Assembly (NCBI RefSeq): GCF_029227915.1
Contig: NC_079882.1
Coordinates: 9,486,001-9,550,000 of the forward strand
Reading direction: 5' to 3'
Source: Hydractinia symbiolongicarpus
Lineage: Eukaryota; Cnidaria; Hydrozoa; Anthoathecata; Hydractiniidae
Length of the DNA stretch: 64,000 nt
The translations under genes were made by a program, and so were the position numbers. Under the pieces are notes generated by a model. That model searched no databases. It saw nothing but the letters and a program-made list of their open reading frames with translations, and was not told where the DNA came from. Position 1 is the stretch's first letter. Each line of letters opens with the position of its first letter. This document shows positions 23,925-34,900 of this stretch, piece after piece.

Positions 23925-24201
23925 CTATATAGCTGCGGCTGCACAATTTTTAGAAGGGCTAAAAATAAAGTGTTATCGATTTGTAAAGTACCATGTGGTG
24001 AGAATTGACAAATTGTGGAGAAAGAGAGACTAGTTGCTGTTGTGATAAATAACAGGGAAATTGACGATGCTCTGAGAGTATGGTTAAAAAAACCCAGATA
24101 TATATCGGCGAAATGCACTTCAGCGAAGATCAAATGAATTGTAAAAACTCTAGCAGAACCACACTTGTTCCTGGTGCCATCCCAACCCTGAATCTTCCTT
24201 A
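23925..24201 (+). pseudogene. THAP domain relic
   Basis: Read over one in-frame stop and one frameshift, the plus strand gives CGCTIFRRAKNKVLSICKVP, then DDALRVW, then EMHFSEDQMNCKNSSRTTLV followed by PGAIPTLNLP. The Cys pair, Trp, MHFSED and 'LVPGAIPTL' ending are the landmarks of THAP DNA-binding domains, common in P-like transposases and their descendants. It is broken, so I call it a relic. Confidence 0.5.
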
Positions 24202-25119
24202 AAAGTTTTCCTTCGTCCTCTTTAATGTCCAAGCCTCGTGAATCAGCACAGCCAATTATACAAAGAAGTTATGGTACCAAAAAGAAAATTTTATCACTGA
24301 TGGCTTAAGTCTTCCACACGTTTTATTTCGAAAACTCAGTCATTGAAGTTGGCTGGTTGGCGTCTGGCTTTTACTAGAGAATATGCTTCTTTTGGTTCTA
24401 ATGATGATATCCACTCTGTACGGAAGTTTAAAATTTATGTTGATAGTAATATTGCTTCCACCGTTCGTGTTTAATTATGGACTGTTTCTGCTAAAAACAA
24501 CATATTTTCACAATCAATAAAAGTTTTGATCAGTGTGTTCCAAAAAAATTCAATTTCAAAAAAAAAAACATTTCACCTCTTTAACAAAGCGAATGCTATT
24601 GATCTCCAAACTGCTTAATCATTATTCTACAATCTTCTGAAAAGTGCTTCATGTCAATTCAAAATAAAAAGAGAGTTTAAGTTTAAAACGAAAAAGAAAG
24701 AATTTAACTTTGCCCCCTAAACTATAAGCACGAATTACTCTGAATTCTCCAGAACGTGTACTCAAGACATTTCAAAATCAATCGTTGATGAATAAAGAAT
24801 AGAACATTCGATATAATAAAAAAATAGCCAAAATTCCAAATAAAGAGACCTTAGCTTTTAAATTTATTTATAGCTAATCTTCCTTTCGTTGTCATTTCAT
24901 ATCAAGGATTGAAAAATGAAAATAAATCTCAGTAATTTTTTTCTTCATGTATAAATGTGCATGTTCACCAATTTAAGTCAAAGAGATAAAAATAAACAAA
25001 GAATTAAATATATAAAACGTGCATTATCAGCAGACCAACAGTCGTTTTAACATTGTCATAATCATACAGACATTGTAGTCTAACAATGTATATTTTTTTA
25101 CATTTATTGGCGTGCGTAA
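24202..25119. other. Gene-poor spacer
   Basis: AT-rich DNA between the THAP relic and the duplicated terminal exon. I see nothing definable. Confidence 0.5.
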
Positions 25120-25350
25120 TTAAATACTTGTTTCTAAATATTTCAATCTTTTGCGATGTTTTCTAATTTTCTTGACGCTCTTCGTTCGTATTGCTTCAAA
25201 CCGATCATTCACTTTATTTTTAGTATGACCATGTCTTGTCATAAGTCGCATGAAGTTTGTTCGTAAGACTTGCAGACGAGAAAGTTCACCAAAATGTTTC
25301 ATTGTATTGTAGCTACAGTGATATATTTTATGCTTCTTCTTGGAAAACAT
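25120..25350 (-). pseudogene. Duplicate of the receptor's terminal exon
   Basis: This stretch repeats most of the C-terminal tail: KHFGELSRLQVLRTNFMRLM is identical to the exon at 25,660-25,928, followed by RHGHTKNKVNDRFEAIR and RLKYLETSI. The part upstream of Lys-His-Phe is unrelated. The only nearby acceptor AG (CACTGTAG) would enter in phase 2, which does not match the phase 1 donor at 26,136. I call it a decayed duplicate, though an alternative last exon is possible. An AATAAA lies just after its stop. Confidence 0.65.
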
Positions 25351-25550
25351 TTAAAATGTGAAAATTATAAAATAATCATACAACTGAATAATAAAAAAAC
25401 ATTTCAATTGCAAACTTAGTCCTGAATTTTCTTGACAAAAACTTTCAACCAAATATCATTTTTGTTGCATAAAAATTACAAAAAATTAAAAAATTATTTT
25501 TTATTATTAATATACTTTAATAAAGTGATATGAGGCATATCATCTCTCAA

Positions 25551-25556
25551 TTTATT
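25551..25556 (-). promoter_or_regulatory. Candidate polyadenylation signal AATAAA
   Basis: TTTATT on the plus strand gives AATAAA on the minus strand, about 105 nt after the stop codon of the giant gene. It is the first such hexamer after the stop. Confidence 0.4.
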
Positions 25557-25659
25557 AAACCGATTGTCATACAATTTTATTAGCAGTGAAGAAAAGGACC
25601 AAAAAGTCAGGGAAACAAACATCCGTCCGTGCTACAAGTGCTGACACGTGCAAAATCTA

Positions 25660-25928
25660 TTAAATATTTGTTTCCAAATATTTTAATCTATTTCTTTTAC
25701 TAATTTTTTTCAAGTGCTTTCTTCGTATTGCTTCAAATCGATCATTCACTTCTTTTTCTGTATGGCCATGTCTTTTCATAAGTCGCATGAAGTTTGTTCG
25801 TAAGACTTGCAGACGAGACAGTTCACCAAAATGTTTCTCATCCATCTTCTTTACACGGCTTTTAAAATTGTGCGCAAAGTCGTTTATATCTTGTGTTAAT
25901 TCTTTTTTCACCATTACATCCCTTGAAA
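25660..25928 (-). CDS. Terminal exon: basic cytoplasmic tail
   Basis: A 269-nt exon, acceptor ATTTCAG, phase 1 in, ending at a stop at 25,660-25,662. It reads VSRDVMVKKELTQDINDFAH, FKSRVKKMDEKHFGELSRLQ, VLRTNFMRLMKRHGHTEKEV, KHLKKISKRNRLKYLETNI. It is rich in Lys and Arg, probably helical or coiled, with no known motif. A partial copy lies downstream at 25,120-25,350. Confidence 0.8.
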
Positions 25929-28900
25929 CTGAAATACAGAAAGTTGTTAAAAATCTACTTTTGAATAAGATTTGAGGGGAATTTTAATATTGGGGAGAAT
26001 GGAGGAGGCTTGAGAAGACGTGCCAATTCTGTTTGTAATATCACAAGGCTTTAATGTGTTTTAAAGGGGTGGGAATAATTTCGTTAAAAGTTATGATATT
26101 GAGAGTTCTCTGTATACACAAAAAGAATATAATACCTATAGGTTGAATCTTCTTCGCCCTGTTTCTTTTAAGACAACACAACCATACAGAAATTCCAAAC
26201 GCGCAAAAAGCAAGGAAAACATAACACAACATAATTGAGAAGTCAACCAATTCAGCTTTTGCGATTAATTCTGTCTTAAGAATGGTTACATTGGGCTAAA
26301 AAGTGTAAAATAAATATAATTAGCTAACTGTATCGAGAGAGGCATCATTGTATGCATATACAATGATGCCTCAATGATTACAATGATTTAAGAACTTGAA
26401 CTTATCTGAAAGGAATTTTAAGCATTTCGAAAAATTGGTAAAAATTCAGTTTATTGCAAAATTTATTCGTCCAAGATTTTTGCTGAAGATATTATTTCAG
26501 TTTGTCTGTTCAGTATTCATATTAGTGTTTAAGGTTTATCTTTTCTTGAACATGATAGTTTAGTAGGCGAAGTTTTAGGAGATCCATCTCCCATCATCGG
26601 AAAAAGTAAAATGATGTTTAGCATCTTTTTTTATAATTGCACAGGGTCAAGATTCATAAGAATTAACCAATCAGGAAAAGGCTGCTAATTACAGTTAATT
26701 AATAAGTCTTTCAGACCTCGATGATATACCTGACCCTTGTGTAGATAAGAGTAAATGTATTGTAAATCTTTCCAACAGACTACTTAGACACCGGCTTCAA
26801 ACGAAAGTGGAAGAGGCAAATGAAAATATACTAGAAGAAGAGGTAGACACAGTGAGAGCTACAGAATCGCAAAACCTCAAAGGATAATTTATAAAAAAAA
26901 TGAAATGAACACATAAACAGCGAGTCTTACAAACTTCTCTAGTATTATCGACTGAAACAGGAAATCTAATTCAAACAAGTCTCTGTTTAAATTATCCTAA
27001 AATTTACAATCCATTTACTTTTGCCTACACAAGGGTCAGTTATTTTCATCTAGGTCCAGAAGACGTATTAATTACCGTAATTAACTGTTACTAACAGCTT
27101 GTTCCTGATTGGTTAATTCTTACGAATTTCGATCCTCTGCAATTATATAAATAAAAGCTTAACATTATTTTACTTTGCCCGATGATGGAAGAAGGATCAC
27201 CTAAAACATCGCCTACTAGACTATCATGTTAAAGAAATGATAAACAATTAACAATCAGATTTTTGTATTTTGTATAAATCTTAACGTGTTTATTAACTGT
27301 CAAACAAAATTTTAAAACTTTAAAAAATTTTGTTTAACAGCTAATAAACACTGCTTTGTAAACATTGTTGGCGAAAGTAAAATTATTTTTAAAAAATTAT
27401 TTGACTGATAACAAAATCACTTCATCTGATTCAAATTTTGAAAAGTGAACTTACTTTTAAAACATCTGTCTGACTGTTAATGAACGCACTAATGCTCCCC
27501 TGATTTGCGTCAACATAACTGCGAACATCGTCTTCAAGGCTTTCCAAGCCTCCCGACAACACTGTTCCATACCCACTGCTTGTGTCAAATATTTTCTTTA
27601 CAGTAAGAGTCATTTTCTTTAAGTAGTCACTGTAACTAGTTGCTGTTAATGCATCGAGCAGACCAATCGAAACTATATCTTTGTTGACAGCTTCTAATAC
27701 ATGCATTGGTCGACTTACGTTGTAAATCTTTGCGTTTCGTGCAACAGCTAAACTATACTCTGCAGTCCCAGGAATAACAGCAACCTATATGTAATAATGT
27801 GTAATGTATTATTCCAAATATAAAATACGTGAAAATAGGTAAAAATATAACAAACAATTTTCTTTTAAATCTATGCTAATAATTGAATCATAAGTACGGA
27901 GTAGTGTGATATGTTGGTTTACCCTTTCAGCGTGACGAAGGCGGTCGCGAATCGTGATAAACGTACCTTTGAATGGATCCAAAAACCATTTTATCGACAC
28001 GGGAATATGATAGTGTTGTTTGTGTAGTGTAGTGTATTATCGATAAAAATGTTTATGGGAGGAAAAAACCTTATTATTTAGCTGGGTTTTTTATATTGTT
28101 ATAAGTAGCTGGAAAAGGGCTGTGCTATTTTAAATTTTAGCCAGCTATCATATATTTCTGATATTTAGGATTTTAAGAGGTCGTAAATAGTTTTAGTTGT
28201 CTTTGTACCTAAATGTTTATGGAGTTTCTTGAAGCTACTCAAAATGTAGAGACATTATACATTGATTATAAAGAAAAACCATGACATTTTCTTCTCCACA
28301 GGAAAACACAAACACAAAAACAAGTTTTCATGATGGAAATGTGTATGTATGTCTGTAAGCAGCGTACGAATTTGTTTATAGTGAAATTTCTGATGTTTGA
28401 AATGAACAACATTGTATTTACACATAAATATTGTAGTTTAAATTTAATCGAAGATGCATTTCACGTTGTTTTTTACGATGCTTTTCTTTTACAAAGCCAC
28501 TTTTACAAAAAGCTACACCATAATATAAAATGCTGCAGTTCTTTTTCAGAGAAATTAATATAATTATCAATAATTTTATAACCTAATAACGTCAAATTAA
28601 TTTCGATGAAGCCGTGAGAATAATACATTGCATCACACTTACTTCAACACCATACAATTTAACTTCTTGTTGTAAATTACTTGACACTAAGTTTGTTGAT
28701 ATTGATGCAATAAAAATACTCGTCGTGATCAGGCCAATCAATGTCCAGCATATTGTCAAAACTTTGGACAAACGCGTGGTTGGTACATAATCTCCATATC
28801 TGGATACAACGATAACATAAAAGACACAGTGAATGAGAATTCGAATAAAACATGTCATTATAGGATTGCAATAAGAAAGTGATTCCTCACCCTACAGTAC

Positions 28901-31900
28901 CAATTGTTACAAATGCCATCCACATTCCTTGTAAAGCTCCTTTTCGACAGTCACTTAACGTAAAATTACTTGTTGAAGAACATTGTTCCTAAGTATTCAA
29001 CAGTACATATAAGGTAGATTAACATTAGCACAATATAAACCGTTTTATCTATCTATATCGAGTAATATTACCCAAGGTGAAAAGTAAAGACCGAGTTTGC
29101 GAGGTCAATACGCTTACCAGGGGTAATATTTTTTAGAAGAGATAGATAAACAGTTTATATTGTATTTATTAACTGACAACTATTTTGTTTTGGTTTGTAG
29201 AAACAAGGATTTTAAAAATTAACTTGTGAAAAAGTTGTAAAAAGCAAGTTTTGTTAAAAAAAAACAAAAACGTTTTGACTTTCATTGTCTCAACTTTTTA
29301 AATATATGTACAAAGCAAAAAAATCATTCGAATATAGAATTTTCAAACGTTTTTAAACCAAAGTTTATCACAGAAACTTGGCGCCGATTTGCTTGTTGCT
29401 CATTGTGCTGACAAAGTTATTCATGCGTGCAGCATCGAACATGGATTTAAAATTATTGACTTTACTTGATGATGAAATGGATGTAGTGATATTTTGTAAA
29501 GAACGTTTTATACCACGGTAGCTCAAACTTATTATGTGGTCTGACATGTATTCTTGCTGTTTACTTAAAGCCATGTGATACGATTTTAAACTTTTTGTGA
29601 ACTCCTGATTGTAAAACATGAATTGGATAGAGGTCGTTGTTAAGAATAGTTAGAATGGTTGTTTTTCTGGCGGAGTGATCGGGATTTTAGATTTACTGCA
29701 ACTTAATTTTTGAGTCTGTATGTAGCTATGTTTTAACGATCTCCGGCTTTGTTATTTGTTTACAGTTATAGCTACCATATTGGTTGCTATGAAGTGAAAA
29801 GTTACTTTGTGCTGCATAAAACCCTTTAATAAGGCTTTTTAGCCAATAAGCGCTGTGGATTTACCGTATAAACCGGTAAAAACAGCTATAAGTTAATAAA
29901 TAAAAATATTAAACAGTTTTTTAAATGCATTAATAAGTAAAAAACAAACTACTCACAGTAAACCATAGTAACAGTCCAAATTTTATGGACAACAGTACCA
30001 TTATTGCAACGATTGTCCATGATGCAAATACATTTCTTAACAAGTCTTTCATCTGATATCTTCTCACCTTTTGATTGTACATAATAGCTGCACTTCCTTG
30101 CGTTCTTACAATACCTATGTATGGATAGATACCAGCGTATTTTCTCACTGCAAATTTGCCATATACGGGCATGTTTAACTGCACAGTTGATCCGATGTCT
30201 TCTTTCATGTGTTGTGCATTCTGCTTCTCTGCAGAATGACCAGTTAACGTTCGATCAAAGTAAATTTTTGGAACAGTATATGTTTTGCAATTCGTGCACA
30301 CCTCTTTTAATATGGTTGTTAATAGCTGTGGAAAAAAACCTTGAATGTCCTTGCCTTTACTTCTATCATGATAAATGTATGGTTGCAAACTATGGAAATT
30401 CGAATAAATGTATTCAGGGCATCTGCATGTTTCTAAAAATTATATCACATTTTAGTTTTTGTAAGGGGTGTGCATAAGTCTTGGAACTAGCTTTTATTTT
30501 TGAAATTATATAATATCTGACGTCGATATATCACTTTATAGAATTCAGAAAATATCAGTATAAATAAGCGAGAAAAACATACCTGCTGTAAAGGTAAAGG
30601 CTGGGCCATCTCCTTCTTTAGCAAACGCAAAGATTTTGAATTTATACATCGAGTAAGGGGATAAGTCATCTATATACGCAGAGAATGTGAAGCGATCCAC
30701 TTCTTTTACTGATAGCGTCTCACCTACTGTCACGTCTATATCTGCTTGACGTACAAGAACGTATTCCATCTTATATCCAACTACATAACCATTTTCCTCT
30801 TCTGCTGGTATGGGATTCCAAGTTATTTTTATTCGATATGATGAAAATCTATCCTCCCAAGAGACATCGGGTGGAGGGACTCCAGGTGCTATAATAATAG
30901 TAATTATAAAATAGCTTTCGGGTTCATTGTGATTCATCAGTGTCCCAGGCAATTTTGTAAAGATATATAAAGCACGTACTGACTCAGTCTGGTAAATGCA
31001 AATGTATTAAAAAAGATAAGAGAGTTTTATGTTTATGGTTGATTTTTTTAATTAGCAAAAATGAAGATGTCAACAAGAGGTGCCTACCATCATAAGCCGT
31101 TTTAAAGGTAATAAAAGAAACTGGACCATTGCCAGCGACGGTGTAACCATAAATCGTAAAAAGATACCAGGAAGCGGGTTTTAAATTATTTAATGTTCTC
31201 TGTAACATATTGGCTGCAGTTGTTGTGTCACGAGTTAAATTACTATCCAATCTTTTATAAACAATTTTATAACCGAGCAAAGTTCCTGGGACTTTATTTT
31301 TCGGTATCTCATCCCAATCCAAAAATATTGAGGTTGGGCTCATTTCTTGATAAATGAAATTTGGTGGAGCGATATTTGGAACTGAATATGAAAAAAATGC
31401 TGGTTAATTTAGAATTTGGCAAAATTATTATCCAGTGGTACCTGGTGTGTACGTTAAGATAAGGAAACAGAAGGAATTAAAAGAAACTACCTCCTTCAGC
31501 TGTCCGAACCTTTAGTTCCATTGATGCAATACCATTGGCATCAGATATTCCAGCTATCAAACGAATCCCATACAGGGTGTCACCTTTCAGATCAGTTATC
31601 TCTATAGTTGTATTCACAGTACCAAGCGATGTCCAATTCACATTGGGAACAGTCAAATTGCGATAAAAAACGTAATACATTGAAAATTGTTCTGGAATTG
31701 CCCAGTCAATATCATTTTCCCAACTGACAAAAATCTTGTCAAATACAGTAGAAGTCGCTGTGAACTTAGGAGCGTTATATGGCACTAGAAATATAATTAA
31801 AATTTCATATAAATTTCTACAAAGCAATTTTGCTACGCTGTAACGTGTGCAAGAAGATCTAACTAATACAGAACCCTATCGCATACACTATCACAAGACA

Positions 31901-34900
31901 AACAATTTGTTAAGGTTTTCTCTTTTACAAGCTTACTTGTTGCTTGTTAACTTTCGGCTTGGATAGACCAAATTAACGAGTTTCCATGTTCAATTAAACT
32001 AATTATGTGCTAATGGAAATGAAACTTTCGCATTTAACTTTTAAAACAAGAAAACATTATTCCCTGTTTTTATTTCTCACTTAATGTAATAGAACATTAG
32101 CCAAAACTTTGAATTTAATTTGCTTTGGTTTTGAATTTTTATTAAATCACGTAGCCACGTTTTTATTAATAACCGTTAGTAATAAATTGCCTTATACGTT
32201 TTCAATGTAAATATTTCAATGTTTTCAATTTACGCGCCTATGATCCTATCCTAATCAACTTATCAATCTTCTTATTCTAACTGGATTTTCTTACGTATAC
32301 TCAAGTATTTAAATTTTAATTGTATTCATTTATTTATTTGTTACGTATTCGTGTGTGCATGTGTTTAAGTGGTCCACAAGTGCTACCACCAATTCCTGTT
32401 CGGTCAATTTACACGTCTATGATCCTATCCTAATCAATATACCAATTCTCTATTTAGCTAAAATTTAATTCAGATACTCAAGAATTTAATTTTTAACTGT
32501 ATTATTTATTTAAGTATTTTATTTTGTGTGTGTGTGTGGTCCACAAGTGCTACCACCAATTCCTTTTCGTTTATTTACGCGCCTATGATGTTATCCTAAT
32601 TCTTATACCAAAGTCTTTATTCTACCAGATTAACTTCCGCATACTAGAGCAAATAATGTTTGATTTTCGTTCTTTGTGTTTCAAAGATTTTTTACTTTAC
32701 GCTATTTCATATATACGCATTTCAAGATGAAGAACCATGTAATTCATGGATATGCTTGAAACAAATCGGAAACAAATTATTATTATTATTATGTATAATT
32801 AATGAGAAATGTATAGAACAAATAACCAGTTACCATTGTGCGATGTTATAGATAGCATTTGAACAGGAGTGGTGTTTATAAAGCCGATATCATCAATAGC
32901 ATTTTGTAAAATCAATGTTTCGACGAACGAGTTGACCCGGTAGAAGACAGTAAAATTTGCAATGACACTACCACGACTAGAGATAAAATAAATGCAAGAG
33001 GTAGGAAGTCATTTAAAAAAAACCTGTTAAGCGAAAAAAATTCAATTTAATATAACATTACCTCATTTCATTCACTACAACATCACTAACTACAGATAAA
33101 CCAACAGAACTATTTGACATAACAGCCATCACCTAAACAACAATATAAAAAGTAATGATAGACTAAGTGAAAGAAAATCCTGTTGCAACTAAACAAATTT
33201 ACATACCTCGTTAATCAGATGACTTCGGACTTTTCTCCCTTTGACAGAGTTATCGTAATGAATAGTGTAATGCCAAGTCTCGTTGGTCATCTTTATCAAG
33301 AAGTTTACTCCAATTTCTGCAACAAAAAGTTTCTTATAAATAAAAAGGTAAATATATATACTAAATGAATTCATGTAAAGCAATATACCTCTGCACAACA
33401 CATCTTCATTACATGGATATTGAATTTCGTCTGGCCCATTACAGGAGTCTCCACCGTACAATGGCTCTGGATTGTTACAATAACGTTGTTTTACTTGTAC
33501 ACCACCAGCACCACACGGTCGACTACACGGCCGTAAAGCCGACCACTCACTCCAGTGACCATCTCCTTTAAAGGTTAAAAGGTTTTTAATAATATTTTTT
33601 GAGTTAATTACGCTCTTCGAAAGTAGTGTAAACTAATTTATAGACGAGTTTCTTACTTGGGCATGGATTTGGGTTGCATCCATCAATAGATTCTGAGTCT
33701 TTTCCCTCACATTTCTTTCCTCCAAATAATGCAGGTGGTGAATTACAATATCTGTTTCGAGTGTTACTTCCCAGACCGCATGATTTGGAACATTTTCCGA
33801 ATCCTGTCCACGCACTCCACTGACCATCAACTAATAAAAAATACTCACAATAATAAGACATAAATAGGTACGAATGATTTTGTAACTAATTAATTTTCAC
33901 ATACCTGGACACAGTTGTGTATTGCAGTCTTTGATATCTACTGTTTTGTTGCAACCACTTTCTAGCAAGCATGTACGAAATCGACGAAACACACCGCGAC
34001 CACAAGAGACGGAACAAGGGCTCCATATAGCCCAGGATGTGTAAGACATTGCTTCTACACATAAAATGCATAATAATAAAACTTTTCTCTTCTGATCATT
34101 TTTGTAATCACCTGCAAACACACTAATCAATAACAAAAAAAATTTCAGTACCTATATCGACGCAATAACAGAGTCGTCGAATCCCTTCACTAAACTTGCC
34201 ATCAGTGGAACATTTAATTCGACCAGGAACCCGTGCGTATCCAGAACAAATATTTTTATTAAAAAAGAAAGATGGGTCATATTCTTTCGAAAATGTCTTT
34301 TGAGAATCATCAGGAGAACAAGTCACGCCCTGTATATCAGTATAATCATATCCACTGATAGATGTTTCAAATACATGCGTTGTATTCTCCGTATCAATAA
34401 TATCAGAGCACGCAAATTTACTTCCAAGATTCTCACATGTTTCTGTACAATCAGTTAAAGGTTTTGCAAGATAGAAACCTAAAACAAGTTTTTAGTTATA
34501 GTCACATGGTTACGTAAGTTTGCGAACACTACTTAAAATATATATTGAGCTAACCTGGACAAGGAAAATCATTACATAGTCTTTGTTCAACATCTAAGCC
34601 AGAGCAATTGGCTCCACCCCTTGCTGGTATTGGGTTAATACAAAATCGTAACTTAGTCTCAGTGCCATTTGCGCAGCTCCTATCACAGTTTCCCCATTCA
34701 CTCCATTCCGTCCAATTACCATTAACTAATGTGGTAACAATAAGTTTTCGTTATAGAACAGGACAAAGATGTTAGGAAACAGCGGTTATTGGTTCAGGCT
34801 ATCTTTTCAGCTTTAAAACAGGCTATTCTACATTACAGTAGACATAAAATTTCATTGAAATCAAGACTTACCAAATGTATCTGTAATTACATAAACACAT

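Noticed and set aside
23885-24232. Minus-strand open frame of 115 codons
   Set aside because: It is the antisense shadow of the THAP relic on the plus strand.
27455-28988. Reading the TVGYGD segment as an ordinary two-TM or voltage-gated K+ channel
   Set aside because: The exons before and after encode S1 and S2 lobes plus M4, with matching intron phases and no voltage sensor.
29368-29619. Open 83-codon stretch between M1 and pore exons
   Set aside because: It has a phase 0 acceptor (ACAATCAG) but no donor in phase 0, and M1 already joins the pore exon in frame. Insertion there would also disrupt the core.
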